64,000 nt of DNA from assembly GCA_914767715.1 (NCBI GenBank), contig OU612070.1:24850025-24914024 (forward strand). Reading direction: 5' to 3'. Below are positions 24,392 through 37,696 of the stretch, in pieces (the stretch's first letter is position 1; every line of letters starts with the position of its first letter). The notes beneath the pieces are model-generated. The model ran no database searches and was not told the DNA's origin. It saw only the letters and a list, made by a program, of their open reading frames with translations. The position numbers and the translations under genes were made by a program. The stretch comes from Membranipora membranacea (taxonomy: Eukaryota; Bryozoa; Gymnolaemata; Cheilostomatida; Membraniporidae).

Positions 24392-25410
24392 GTCTAGACT
24401 CTGCAGTAAGTTGGCTGATGCGCTGCTTTATGAGAATTGTTTTTATTGATGCTGTAATGTGCTTTTTTCTAGTTGTCTCTAATTAGATGTTGATAGTATA
24501 AGGTTTGTCAAATTTAATTTTGTAAGGTACCACTTCCTGAACTCTGGTTGGTTGCTGAGAGATTACAGGCCTTATAAAATGACAACACAGCAATAACAAA
24601 TACACCTATTAGCCCAAAAATCAAATATGGCTCTCTATGAGTTTGATAGGAATATCCTCTACCATTTTCCAGTAAATGTGTTTTGGATGTCCAGACCAGT
24701 TTACAGTCAAACTAAAAGGTGAAATATAGGCAATTTAAACTAGCACATCAAACCATCATCAAATTAAAAATTACCGCTAATATTATTTGTATTTGTGTTG
24801 TTGGAAAGATCAAGAAGGGTCTACTGAAATGTGCTGTGTTGAAGCAGGAGAATGTAATATTAAATTATACAAGAATTATGTATATCTCACTACTGAACTG
24901 TTGTTGCCGAATCTTCATCATGCAGATATTTTGGTTTTGCTCAAGTTCAGGATGATCAGCAGCAGGATGGACCTCTTTAGACAGTTTTGGCAATACGCAG
25001 TTTGTCAACATAATTTATCATTAATTACCATTTATGATTTAAATTTGATCTATACTAGAATTTTGATCGTCATAGCATCCACCACAGTTCCTAAATTAGT
25101 GCATTCATTGACTTTTAATGACGTTAGGAATTACAAACATGACATTATTTTTTGTGTACCTGACGAAGCACTTTTGTAAGATCAGCCATGACGTCTGATT
25201 GATACCTAAGAATGACTCAATCTACAAAGTTACATCACAACAATTGAAGAAGGAAAATGTGCATGTGCCGTCAACAAATTATTTGGAAAGAAATTTACAC
25301 TGTACTTAGAGATTATCGAATTTGATCCACATCGTAACAATAACATGTCATTAGCGTGATCTATAGCTCTGTCTCTGAATTCAAGATGAGATTTGAGACT
25401 GCTAACAAAT

Positions 25411-25450
25411 CACAGAGTAACGATATACCTCATATGTATCCTACTCTGTG
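25411..25450. mobile_element. 40-bp inverted-repeat mini-element, second family
   Basis: CACAGAGTAACGATATAC at the left and GTATCCTACTCTGTG at the right form inverted ends. Flanks TAACAAAT and TAGCATAT agree at 6 of 8 bases. The end motif CAGAGTAAGGATATA recurs near 26581, 26812 and 28256. Confidence 0.45.
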
Positions 25451-26810
25451 TAGCATATCTATAAATTCAACTGGCAGGACAGGGAAAGAGAAACATCAGA
25501 AAACAGAAAAGGTTAATAGTTTGTCAATCTTTTGAAGTATTGCCCTTGATGTTCTTCCTTTTATGAAGTAATAAAGGGTGTTGCTGCTGTACCATCACAT
25601 TGACAGCTATGTTTTTTTATAAATGCCGATGTGGCTACTTATAAGCGAGGGAGGTGCAGTTTTGTTCCTGTTTTAATTCTAGGTTTTAAATGAGGAGAGA
25701 GTTAACCCCCCTAGAATAAAGGTGATCGGACCCATAGTACTCAAGCCGCGCCCTATACCCTTGCCTGTCAGAAATATGACTACTCTTTATATCGAAGAGG
25801 CAGACAGGATCTGTTTACTGCGTGTTGGGTGTGCAAAGCAGTCCTTTGGTGTTTTTAGTCCCATTCTGCAAGGACCTGGCTAAGATGAATAACATGTCGG
25901 TGGAATGGTAGGTGGTATAAACAAATGCTTTCTGCAGTTTATTTTCTTTAGTTAGGTTAGTTAGGTGGTTTGGCATGGGGCATATGGAGGTTATATTATT
26001 AATAATAGAGAAAATGATGTATAGTATATTAATGGTACTTTTCACCATTGAATGTGTGAGAAGAGTACTATCGGCCTTACAGTGGCAGACCAACTTACTG
26101 TTGCCATTTTATTGACAGTCGGCATTTTAATCATTATCGATCTCAATATCAGTAGAGCCAAAGCAGATGATAATGAAATTCTGTATAGACTAAGAACTTC
26201 TCAAAGTTCCATGGTGTTAGTGAGCGGATGGTCCTAAATCAAACTCTGTAGACTGAACTCTTGTTGACACAGATTAGTATCCATGAGGAGGATGTGGTAG
26301 GCTATTATTATATAATTTTATGCGGCTTTTCCTGAACATTTGAGCTTAGCCTCATGGTTTATCCTAGAACAAGTTTAATCCAATTGCCTGCATTCCTGTT
26401 GCTCAGGAGCGACTCGGAATACAGGCAAATGGGCCAAACTTGGTCTAGTTTATTGGGATTTGAGAACCAAGGCTTGTTGTTAATAATGAAGTTTGACAAA
26501 AAACATTTCTTGCAAGTCATCGTGAATAATCAAGTTAAGTTACCTGGTACATCTTTGACACTGGGTTCCTTACGTGTACACAGAGTAAGGATATATAATG
26601 GTTATACTGAATCAAACAGGGTGACAGTCTAATCAGAGGGCAGACAGAGATCTAAATTAGATAATAGGTAATAAATCATTTTTCGACCCTTGCCAGACAA
26701 CAACCTTCTTTCCTACTGTGTCACAATGATGCTGCATTTTTTTAAAGAATACACGCTGTGACGGAACAGTTTCATTGAGCGGTGTAGGATCGACATCTCA
26801 TTATCATATC

Positions 26811-26841
26811 CCAGAGTAAGGATATATATCCTTATTCAGTG
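26811..26841. mobile_element. 31-bp palindrome, second mini-element family
   Basis: CCAGAGTAAGGATATATATC followed by CTTATTCAGTG is largely self-complementary and carries the CAGAGTAAGGATATA end. Flanks ATCATATC and ATTATATT match at 6 of 8 bases, which is weak in AT-rich DNA. Confidence 0.35.
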
Positions 26842-26910
26842 ATTATATTATAACCCTTCTGGCTGTAGGCTAATGTGCACGCGTGTGTGGCAAGGTGTAT
26901 CAGTATCAGG

Positions 26911-26950
26911 CATATACTTAATAATGAAGTTTATTATTATTAAGTCTATG
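26911..26950. mobile_element. 40-bp mini-element of the CATAGACTTA family
   Basis: Starts CATATACTTAATAATGAAG and ends TTATTATTAAGTCTATG. Flanked by GTATCAGG (26903-26910) and GTATCAGA (26951-26958), a 7 of 8 duplication. Confidence 0.65.
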
Positions 26951-28746
26951 GTATCAGATAACAGATAACGGATTTGCTCTCTAACAGAACTATCCGAGGG
27001 GGAAGTGCTGAGTTTCCAGCATCATGACAGGGATATACCGACAAGTCGAATTATCAAATATTGATACTTGAGATGCTGTCTATTGTTTTCTGACGTTGAA
27101 ACGATCTATACATAGTGCCTATAAAAATTTTTTTAATTTAAATATTTTACTTTGAAACCGAACTTTGGTGTATGCGCTGGGAGCCAACTGCTAGACCAGA
27201 AAGTTTGACTGAATAATGGAACTTTGTCCGGACTCAGTATTCGTGGTGGTCATTTGTTGCCCATACATTGAGACATTTTCCGGCAGTGTGATGCATATAC
27301 TGTACTATCATATTCACGATAAAATTTGCCTCACCTCCTTGTTCACATATTATTATTATCACTGTCAGGTTCAAACAATAGAACCACAACAATCAGAATA
27401 TTTTATTAATTAGCCTGTTAATTATACATTTGTCAAATCACCAACTATTATATTGCCATTGACAGCTTCAAAACTATTACACAACTAACCGAGTTCTGAA
27501 TGGCACATAACATTAGGTCCACAAAATATTTAAGGTTTGGGTGTATTGATATCCACCCGAGTCTTTTGTTTGAGGAGTGAGTGTCAAGCCAGCGCAAGTT
27601 CAGGACATCCCTGCAACGTCCCAAGACTGCTCTACAACGTCTCGAGACTGCCTCGCATAGTCTGAACATGTCTCGAGACAGCCCCACAGCAGGTCTTGTT
27701 AGTCTTTATGTACCCTTCGCTAATTGACTGGACAAGGTGTCCTTTCAGAACTGATAAACTACCTATCTCATAAAATTTGCAACAGTTATGTCAATGACAG
27801 GAACAAAAATTATTTTCGCAAAAATACAACCCATGTTTCAAAAAATGATGAATCATCAAAATCTATTATGTTAAGTTATGTTGATTATTTTTTTATTTTT
27901 AAGAAAATAATAACATCTTTAAATAATCAAAGTGTGCCTGACTCCTTTGCACCACAGGGGAAAGATTCTTGATGCGTCAGACTGCCAAAAACAACCTAAG
28001 TGTGCCTACTTTCTTCACATTTTAGATTTCACATATACATATTAGCAAACTCCGATTTTATCAATTAAATTATCTTTTGGTATGATGAGTGACACCTCCC
28101 TTCTATGCTAGGTTAGCAATGATAACCAGATGCTGAAACTTGTTAACAAATTTAATTAACTAACTGCACCGCCACTTTGTCTAACACTTCCAATGAATAC
28201 CAGTGCGACATGTGGTTTTTCTCAATCAAGCATCTTCATCTTGATCATTATAATCACAGAGTAAGGATATAATGATATAATGCTTAAAATCTCACTTGAA
28301 GCTTTATAATTTTTTTGGCTTTCCATTAGCAAAGTAGTGTTTGATAATAATAGTATGTCACAATGTATCCATTGCAGCTTATTTATCCAGACAGAGTGAC
28401 AAGATCTATACACAGCACAAAGTTCAAGAACTTACACTCTCAACATTGAAGCTGCAAATTTTAAGAGTAAGTACCCATTTGAATTCTGCGCATGCACAGC
28501 ACTAAGGGACGAGCTGACTTCTGCAAATTTGACTCTTAGAATTCCGAGGTAAATCTGATAAGCTACCTGCCTCTGGTGGCTACTCTAACGAATAAGTGCG
28601 GGATTGGCTGAAACAGCTATTAGCCTATATTGATTATATTTGCCTTATTCCCACTGACCATTTTCCCAAATTTACCCTTTTACAGGCTCAATCGAAACTC
28701 GCCCAGGACAGATAATTAGCCTTCCCTCACCGGGAGGCCGTTAGGC

Positions 28747-28767
28747 GGGGGGGGGGGGGGGGGGGGG
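28747..28767 (+). repeat. Poly(G) run, 21 bases
   Basis: Uninterrupted G tract, followed after 10 bases by a second G8 run. Upstream of the transporter gene. Length may be assembly-dependent. Confidence 0.9.
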
Positions 28768-29256
28768 CAAAAGTCTGGGGGGGGCTCAGACTAGCCTTAC
28801 TCCAATGTCTTTGCGGTAACAAAAGTCTAGTTTATCAGTGACCTTCATGCCCAGTCAAGATCATGAGAGTCAGTTTGAGCCAGTTCTCCCTTAAATCATC
28901 ATTCTAACACTATGTGCTTCGAACTGTAAAAATTCTGTAGTCCTGAATTTTACTACAAGTTTTGTTGAGGTTTTGAGTAAATTTTGTTGATCCGACTGCC
29001 CAACCAACACAGAGAAATGCTGTTTTTTTCTGTTACACAGTGGCTAATAGCCTATAATAGCATATATAATAAGTATTTACCGGTAGAGCCAGATTTGACT
29101 GTCAATAATAGTGCGAATTAATTAGTTGTCACCGAGCTACAGCTCAATAAGAATGATTTATGTATCAGATATTGGATAAAAACCAGCGATCAATTGGTCA
29201 CTGTCTCACAATGACATTGTCATTCTGTAGATAACACAGCGCTCTGATCGTAACCA

Positions 29257-32200
29257 ATGAAGAATAGAGAGATGGCAGAGAGTAACAGGGCATCAGATAC
29301 AGAAACCACAGAGAGAAAAGGAGCGGATACAGCAGAGAGCAAAGGAGTGGATACATTGAAACAAGAATCAGCTCCACAATATTTGGAGGGAGGTAAGAAG
29401 ATTTGCAAAACCCATAGACTTGATAATAAACCTAGACAGGACACTGTATGGAGCATTAACATTGAGGCAGTGAGGCAATTAATTATGGTGACGCGACGTC
29501 ACTGGAGGGTGTAGAAACAGTGATTTTTACCCATAGCTATCATTGATTTACCTGTCCCAGCTCTGGTTCAATGTTGATAACTCAATTGGCTTCAATCGGA
29601 ATTAAAGTTTGAAAATTGCAATAAATTCAGCAGCTTCTGTCGATCATTTTGATAGTCTATTTAGCTTCGTAGCTCAAATATTATCAATAAAGCAAGCTAT
29701 TGAAAACGGTGCAGAGACTTAAAGCTATAATTTTTTTTGCAGTTTCAGTCCTGAATAAATGCTTATATCTCAAACAATTTTGATGGAATTTTGAGTTTGA
29801 AAATTGCAATAGACTCAGCAGCTTCTGGTGATCATTTTGATAGTCGTCTGTTTAGCTTTGTAGCGCAAATATTATCAAAAAAGCAAGCTATTGAAAACGG
29901 TGATAGACTCAAAACTATAACTTTTTTTGCAGTTTCAACCTTAATTTGAAGTTTATTGTCTAAACAATTTTAATGGGATTTCAAGTTTGAAAATTGCAAT
30001 AGACTCAGCAGCTTATGGGGCTCATTTTGAAGGTCTGTTCAGCGTTGTAGCTCAGGTTTAACCGGGGAGTTTAGGACTTTCCTCCTTGTTATAACCGAAC
30101 AAGCAAGGACAATACCTAGCAGGCAAAGGAAAGTATAGTCATTGTATCACAGTCATACTGGTGGTTCAGAAAGTCCGCTCTGGCCTGGCTTATCCATTGT
30201 GAACAAATAGTGCTTAGCTTGATGAGTGTTACAACTGCTGTGTACTCAGAAATCTAGAAATCTGTGGCTATATTGCTGACTCCAGCAGACCCAATAAACA
30301 TAATAGTATTTCAAAAGTTCATAAGATAGTGTTTCGTGGTCAGAATTGATGTATTATGATTTCCTAAATTACTGGACTTAGCTGTTGCTTGTTTTATCAG
30401 GCTGCTAATATAAGGTAAGAACGAGGAGAATGCTGCCGGGGCAGGAGGTCTCCCTTTACTTTTGACCCACCGAAGTGACCATTATATTAGCTACACAGAA
30501 TATCGTCTACTATGAACTTCAATTTTATTTGAAGCTTTGCGAGGTCCGGCCTTGACTTGTTTACTTCCAACTATCTCGTTTGGTTACATTTTAATAAGAA
30601 GCTGCTGAGTCTATTGCAATTTTCAAACTCAAAATTCCATCAAAATTGTTTGCGATATAAGCATATAAGTCTCTGCACCGTTTTCAATAGCTTGCTTTAT
30701 TGATAATATTTGAGCTATGAAGCTAAACAGACTATCAAAATGGTCACCAGAAGCTGCTGAGTCTATTGAAATTTTCAAACTTGAAATCCCATTAAAATTG
30801 ATTAGACAATAAACTTCAAATCAAGGTTGAAACTGCAAAAAAAGTTATAGTTTTGAGTCTATGCACCGTTCTCAATAGCTTGCTTTTTTGATAATATTTG
30901 CGCTACAAAGCTAAAAAGACTATCAAAATGATCACCAGAAGCTGCTGAATCTATTGCAATTTTCAAACTTAAATTCCGATTGAAGCCAATTGAGTTATCA
31001 ACATTTAACCAGAGCTGGGACAGGTAAATCAATGATAGCCATCAGTAAAAATCACTGTTTCTACACCCTCCAGTGACGTCGCGTCACCATAATTAAGTGC
31101 CTCACTTCAGCTATATACAGTGTCCTGTCTAGGTTTATTATTAAGTCTATGGCAAAACCCAAAGTTTGAAGCTTGTTTATTGCCATTTCTTTAAAATCCA
31201 CCCTAATTGATAGGTTAATCGTATTGAAAAGAATTGAAAGAAGAAAAAACTCAGTTAAAAAATCTCATATAATATTAAAAAATGTGTTTAGTCTTTTTGA
31301 TGTCCTGCACTCATTTGGTAGGCCTTGGTCATTTTTAGTTCTGATATTAGTTTCTATATATACTATACTAAAACTATAAACTTTGCATAATTTTTTGAGG
31401 CTTTTCAAATGTGATGCAAGTCATGGAATGTCACTGTGAAATGCAAACGCACATGAATAATTAAAAAGTAAATTAGTCTCTGAATTAAATGTCATGTCAA
31501 GACAGTAGATTTCAGATCAAAATGTGCAAAAAATGCTTTCATCGTGGTTACCATTGGCGTTTCATCTAAGAAGGACACCAAAAGGGATATTATTCATAAT
31601 GAATTATATTAGTAGGGTTTTGAACTATTTTTCTTCTCTGGCTAAGATTTAAATATACTAATAATGGTCGTTGTAAGTTTTTGTGTTATTTAGAGTTCAT
31701 CCGGTTGCGATATACGAACCCTGTATCAACTTGTGAGATTTCCTATGTTTATTAATTCTGGTTGTGAGAGTTAGTAAGAATATCATAATGGTATCCTTTG
31801 TTGTGGATGTAGAGTTAAAGCCTTCCATTTTTCGACTCAGTAAAATGTTTCCGTTTCTTACCAGAATAGCAGAAGGACAAATTGTTGTAAAGCTTGAGCT
31901 ATAGTTTTGAGGTTAGAAGTTTTCTTATTGCCATTTCTTGGAAATCCGTCCCAATTACTGATTACCGGCAGGCAGATAACATTGCTGATTACTGATTCCT
32001 AATTAAGTATTGAAATGACAGCAAAAAAAGTCAGTTAAATCCCAATGAATCACTGACTGAAGGGCTAACTGCACCCAGGTCAAATATAGACTGGTCGATG
32101 AATGACAAAGAGGATGTATGTCGTCCCAAGGCTGAAAACCAATGGAATGAAAACTTAGAATTTATATCATAATCTGATTTCTGATCCGATTATAAAAATA

Positions 32201-35200
32201 TACAGCTTCTTGTAATCATACAGCAGCGATCACTTCAGGATCTCAGTGGACAATGACCTTCCACTGAACTCTCGCATAAATAGAGATAGGCCAAGCAATA
32301 GAACATCTGATCATGCTGTATCTTTTTCTAAGGTTTAATCCCTGCCTAAATTTCAGAGCTGTCAATCTAGCAAATAAGATGGGCTTTTAGAAATCTAAAT
32401 TACTGAACTATTTTCATTTCTCTCATTACAGGATACGGCTGGGTGATAGTGATCGGCTCGTTTCTACAGAATGCAGTGGTCGATGGGATGATGTTATCAT
32501 TTGGTGTTTTATACACGGAGTTTGTTAAAATATTTGAGTCGAGCTCTGCAGAAGCCACATGGGTATTGTCTCTGCAGGTGGCGATTCACTGCGCCATAGG
32601 TAGGTGACAGTAACCATAAACAATACAACCTATAGTGCCCTATGATGATCCAGCCTTCATGATAATAGTATCAAACTCTCTGAAGTCTTTTTATCAATTT
32701 ATGTCTAATCAGATCCACTATATACATTGTCATTCATTGCAAATGTATTTTGATCGATAATAAAGTACTCATCAATCAATCAATCAATCAATCAATAATG
32801 AGACAATAGGCGGACATGTGCAGTGGAAAGAAAATTGATTATTAATAATCAATGTACCAACCAATAAATCATGGTTATTCCCTTACATCCTTATTACCCA
32901 GTTTAGAGCTATTGTGTTCCAGTGTAGGGGATTTACCATGATTTATGGGTTTTACATTGATTATTAAAAACCAACTTTTTTTCCACAGCAAAATGTCCGC
33001 CTTTGCCTATTGTATTGGTAATTTGGTAGCATCGCTCATATTCACAGCTATGATCTAAAAATAATGCACCATATTTGGGTCAATAGGCTGAATGCCCATT
33101 TTCAGGTCTTGATTCGATTGATTTAATTTTAATAAGGGTCTATCTAAAATTCTCTTCCCTTTATCTTTTTGCAACAGCGTGTCAAAGTCAGTTTCTAATC
33201 CAATATATCAACTTTTCGCCAACAGTGAATCATTTTCAAGATAAATTTATAATTTGGCCTGCAATTACTGTATAAATCATAAAATTGGTGATCATCAAAA
33301 AATAAGGAAAAGAGATATCAGCTGATGATATTTGGCATATGATTCTCCGTCTGTGTCCGTGTCATCCTGAGATGATTTACTTTCACTTCCTTGTTGGTCG
33401 GGAAACCGTGTAGTGTGTACCACATGTATAATCTGTGATTTAGCGGTAACATGTTAACCTGAGCATGTCCAAACTTTTCATATACCGTAATTATATCTGA
33501 CCTCACGCTTTGCAGTTTTTAATGACGTAATGATAACCGTTATGTCTAGGATTGCTGTTCTAAGATAAAGAGTGGAATTGATTGAATTTATGAATGGATT
33601 TAACCTGTAGTCAATATATGAAATGTTATATAGAGTACACAGCTGTCACCTCATTGCTGATTCTGAGATCTACTGCAAATTGGTTGGAAATATTTTTATG
33701 ACTATGAATAAAATTAGCGTTTTGAAGTCGTAGTTTATAACTGAAACCAAAAAATCCTTGATGTTTGCATCATTTGAATCTTTTGAGAATAAACTACAAA
33801 ATTAAAGAATTTATAGGCAATTGAAGTGTTGCCCCATGCAGAGTGTGATGTGATTGCACACTGCAAAGCCTATAAAATACAAAACACAGCAGGTAGATAA
33901 TTGAGATAAATATTACATTAGTTTTAATGCTCAGAGTGGCGTTGGTTACCCAGGTTGCTGATAGTAGCATTTAAATTTCAACCACAGTCCCAGCAATGTG
34001 GATGATAAAGAAATATTACTATCAACAACCTGGCAAATTTTAAGCACTACAGAAATGGAACCTAAAGAAATGAAACTATAAATGCCCAATCACAAATAGT
34101 ATCTCACTATAGTGCATTGGTGTGTAGGTCATTGCCCGACCAAGGGCTCTCACTCCATCTGTCATGGTGTGATTGATTAACTATAATGCCGCCTCCATTT
34201 TGACCACCCATTATTTCCCATTTGTTCTGTTTGCGGAAATTGCACATTATTGGTCTTTTCTTATCAGAGATATTATCGGTCATCTGTTATCTGTTGCCAC
34301 TCTAAATTAATGGTCTGCTTCAGCTCTGTCGTGGTCAATGACATTGCCTAAAGCTCTTTCACAGTATATTCGTTCTGCTTCTGCCCCATTAATAAAGCCA
34401 AGGTGAGATTTTGAAAGCTAGGAAAATTTCTGGGTACAAATGACATATTATAATTATTGGCCTATCAGTTTTTGAGAAGTTGGCCTGGAGATAATGGGTA
34501 AAATTCTCCTGGGAAATTTGTTATACATTTTTGACCATACATAAGCTAATTGAAAATACTTCTTCTGTTTTCACCAATTTTTTCCCCCACTAATTTCCAA
34601 ATTAAAATCCTAGTGAATTTACATGTACATCAGGTGCGATTTGAGGATACAGCGCCTATTCCAATATTCCCAACGTCCACCTCCTTCGCTATATCTGTGG
34701 TGCGCATTCACCTGCATGTAGATAGTGATCGCGACCTTTCAAGGATCCATCATTTCTCGATCCTTAGACTGAGACACCCTGTGATCTAAACCGACACTTT
34801 TAACCCGACATTTCATAGCATAAAGGAGTCAGGAGTGGTCAATGGTTAAGGGTACGAACTTGTGATCTTTAAGGTCCAGGTTCAATTCCCGGCGCCGGCA
34901 GTCATCTGTGATTTGGTACTGGCACGCCATTCATCCTAGCCAGGTCCTTGCGGAAAGGGACTAAAAATATTGGAGGTCCACTGTGTGTTTGCACACCCCA
35001 CATGCAGTAAAAAGAACCCCCTCTGCCTCTTCATTATAAAGAGTAGCCGGGTTTCCGGCGGGTATGGGTATAGGGTGCGGCATGAGTAATATGGGTCCCA
35101 GTACCTGTATCCAAGAGAGGATAACTCTCTCCGCCTCAAAAATTATGATAGCAACAAGGATGATCTCCATACATACACACCGTGACTGATTTGAGTTAAC

Positions 35201-37696
35201 CTCTCGTATGGATATACTTATTTGTAGGACCGATAGTGAGCGCTCTGCTCCTGACGTTTGGAGCTCGTGTAGTGGTCATGAGTGGTTCCTTGATTCTGAC
35301 TGTCGGTATTATAGCCAGTGCATATGTACCTGATATTCTTTATCTGTATCTGACGTTTGGCTTGATAAATGGTGAGTTAATCCCTGAGACAACTTGACAG
35401 GTCTGGATTGGTAACCTGGCAGGTCTGAATCAGGGACCTGATTGTTGAATAGGCCCCTTGTTAATTGGTGAATCCATTATATCCGCAAGTGAAAAATTTT
35501 TGCCATTTCAAAAATGCTTGAAATAGCTAATTTAAACCATGGTAAGATTTACTTACCCTCAAAACCTTACATAGCCTCCTTTCTGAGCTAGCCAAAATTA
35601 AGTGCTAGCTAACATTATGTCAACCCCAACTATCAAAACCAAGCTCTAGCTAACATTTACTCCTCTAGGGTGGTTCGTAGTTGTAATATTTTGAGACCCA
35701 ACCCCAATAGTTTATCTTCTGATCCATATGAGCATCACCTCGTCATATAAAGCCATGCAGCCCTGATTTCCCAATATTTTGTAGAATGATATTGAGTTGT
35801 GTCTGGATTTAGCATTTTCTTATGTCGTAATCATTGCCCCTTTTTCTAATGCAGGGATAGGTATGGGACTGCTCTACCAGACCTCGTGTGTTCTCAGTAG
35901 TTATTACTTCTATAAGAGGCGAGGATTAGTGAACGGAATCGTCTCCTGTGGTACTGGGGTAGGACTGATGGTGTTTCCACTCTTCTTGTCTTATGTGCTG
36001 GAGCTTATGGGATTGATCGGCACATTCTATATTCTCGCAGGAGTTGCTCTACAGTTAATGATATGCGGCGCTGCTATAATTCCAGCAGAAAAGTTGATGC
36101 GTCGAAAACTCATGAAAGACAGAAAAGAGGGTGACAAAGGACTGAAGAGTATCGGAGATGGGGAGCAAGAAGAAATAAAGACAAAGAAAAGTTTTTTTGA
36201 TCATATGAGAAATGTCAAGAAGAATTCAATGGAGCTCAAACTCTTCTACAAACCTTCATTCTGCTTATTCACTCTGTCGGCTGTGCTGTGGAGATTTGCC
36301 TACTTCACCCCGATGGTCTTTCTACCGAGTCGTGCCATCTCGTTCGGCCATTCCAGTGAGGCGACTGCTCTGCTGCTCACCCTCTCGGGAGCAGCCAGTA
36401 TATTAGGACGTGTGGTGTATGGGCTATTAGCAGATGTTCAGCGACTGCGACAGTTCAGGCCACAACTCTTTGCCTCTGCTTTCATATTTGCGGGACTGGT
36501 GTCAGTTGTTAATTTTGGAGAAGAGTACCACCACCAAATACTTTACGCAATGCTTTATGGAGCGTTCCTGGGTGAGTAAATATAACACAGTTATATAATA
36601 GTGCAGATATAGATGACATAGATGTGGTGTCAAGAATTTGATATAAGAACTGGCCATAGCCACTTACAACAGAGAAATGAGAATTTGAAAGTGTAAGCCA
36701 CCACCAGCTCTATTTTGTCTGTGCTGTGACTCAAAATAATAACTTTGATTACAGCCTAGTACCCTTGTGAGAAATCATCATGATATTGCACTGAGTCCTA
36801 AATGTTTTGACAGATATGCATATTCCGGAAGTTAATATTTATAATATAACCAATCATTTTGGAAGTCCACAAAATATTATCAAGGCTTGATATAAATATC
36901 GGGTTGTCTTTTCACAAAATAATCTTGCATAGGTTTTCAGTGTTATTGTTGAGTTTGGAACAAACAATATTCTGGTGTTATACAGTCATCCAAATTTATG
37001 TACTAGTCACACTCTTTGCGTGTTGACCATATTAATTATCAGAGTATATGAATATTCCACTACATATGAATGTATCTGATGCAGCCAGTAAGTTTAGAAA
37101 ATACAAACAAAAATAATTTAATATCTGCTGTATTTTAGGTGGCACATTTGGATTACGCACTACAGTGCTTGCAGATCTGATAGGTATGGATAACTTACCA
37201 CAAGGGTTCGGTATGGTGAGTATGCTGGAGGCTGTCATCATGATGGTGGGACCAATCTCAGCAGGTGAGCATACAGTACAGCATCATTCAAGCAGCAGCG
37301 ATATTCAATTCCTGCTAGCACAAAATCATAGAAACAAAGTCAGCTTTTGAAAATATTAACAAAGTGAGTATGAAGGATAATCCAGCTGTCTGCATTGGTC
37401 TTCCAATAAATTTTCAAGCTAACCATTGAAATAAAATATTGTTTCTTCTTATGTCTACCTTTGGTTGACCTTGCGGTGTGCGGTTATTGTTTGTAGCCTG
37501 GCTGTATGACTGGTCACAGGACTATGGAGTGGTGTACCTCTACGCTGGATGTGTTCTCATAGCAAGTGGACTTGTCATCCTGCTCATACCGCTCGCGTCA
37601 ACCATACAAAGACAATTACAATCAAGATCCACACAGCAAAAAACCCAGACAGAGTCTGCGGGTAATAGTGCCGACATCGATGATGAGACACTGTAA
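29257..37696 (+). CDS. SLC16-type monocarboxylate transporter (MFS)
   Basis: Plasma-membrane proton-linked monocarboxylate transporter-like protein of the SLC16/MCT family (substrate not predictable). Exons 29257-29392, 32432-32599, 35228-35371, 35855-36571, 37139-37264 and 37497-37696 all join in phase 1 and give 496 residues. The start MKNREMAESN opens a hydrophilic Glu/Thr/Lys-rich cytosolic N-terminus. EGGYGWVIVIGSF at the exon 1-2 junction is the MCT signature of TM1 (usually DGGWGW). Exon 4 carries GIGMGLLYQTSCVLSSYYF and KRRGLVNGIVSCGTGVGL, the TM4-TM5 consensus, then a long charged central loop (KLMRRKLMKDRKEGDKG) and the start of the second half with LSGAASILGRVVYGLLAD. Exons 5-6 give LADLIGMDNLPQGFGMV and PISAAWLYDWSQDYGVVYLYAGC, typical of TM10-12, then a short Ser/Gln-rich tail. 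Length fits the family. Introns 1 and 2 hold mobile elements. No disruption seen. Confidence 0.94.
29413..31151. mobile_element. 1739-bp foldback inverted-repeat element with 8-bp TSD
   Basis: Ends CATAGACTTGATAATAAACC and, inverted, CATAGACTTAATAATAAACC. It is flanked by a perfect duplication GCAAAACC (29405-29412 and 31152-31159). Inverted arms run about 600 bp each, 29413-30020 and 30590-31151, with a roughly 570-bp centre. Each arm contains tandem ~190-bp repeats (for example GTTTGAAAATTGCAAT at about 29607, 29798 and 29985). No transposase ORF is present, so it is non-autonomous. The CA...TG ends and 8-bp duplication suit the hAT superfamily. It lies in intron 1 of the transporter gene, its left end 21 bases after exon 1. 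Confidence 0.88.
32770..32797 (+). repeat. (ATCA)n microsatellite
   Basis: About six to seven copies of ATCA just before an inverted-repeat element in transporter intron 2. Confidence 0.85.
32803..33013. mobile_element. 211-bp inverted-repeat element (MITE-like)
   Basis: Left arm ACAATAGGCGGACATGTGCA and the inverse of the right arm ACAATAGGCAAAGGCGGACA pair imperfectly. Inner ends GATTATTAATAATCAATGTA and TACATTGATTATTAA also pair. Arms are about 55 bases with a ~100-base centre. No clear target duplication. Intronic in the transporter gene. Confidence 0.6.
34826..35175 (+). mobile_element. tRNA-derived SINE
   Basis: An internal Pol III promoter is visible: A-box-like GTGGTCAATGGTTAAG at 34835-34850 and B-box GGTTCAATTCC at 34879-34889. 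The body contains AGTAAAAAGAACCCCCTCTG, the core type (AAAGAACCC) seen in several invertebrate SINE families, then CATTATAAAGAGTAGCCGG. A diverged copy lies at 60997-61200. It is not a functional tRNA: the region around the boxes does not form a full cloverleaf. Intron 2 of the transporter. Confidence 0.72.
35575..35672. mobile_element. Fragment of the ACCCTAGAGGAG inverted-repeat family
   Basis: CTAGCTAACATTTACTCCTC then TAGGGT matches the right end of the element at 3741-3892, and a GTGCTAGCTAACATTA copy lies at about 35610. The matching left inverted end is not obvious, so this is a partial or diverged copy. Confidence 0.45.

Larger units (their letters stand above)
23692..29256. other. 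5.6-kb gene-poor spacer
   Basis: No supported gene on either strand. Open frames at 24787-25179 (130 codons) and 26052-26237 lack a recognisable domain, signal peptide or splice context. The stretch is rich in very short inverted-repeat insertions (listed separately) and ends in the promoter region of the transporter gene, which has a seven-codon upstream ORF at 29212-29235. Confidence 0.55.

Noticed and set aside
24787-25179. 130-codon open frame.
   Set aside because: No recognisable domain, signal peptide or splice context; composition like the surrounding AT-rich DNA.
34831-34905. Possible tRNA gene.
   Set aside because: A and B boxes are present but no proper acceptor stem or anticodon arm; the sequence continues into a SINE body and has a second diverged copy.
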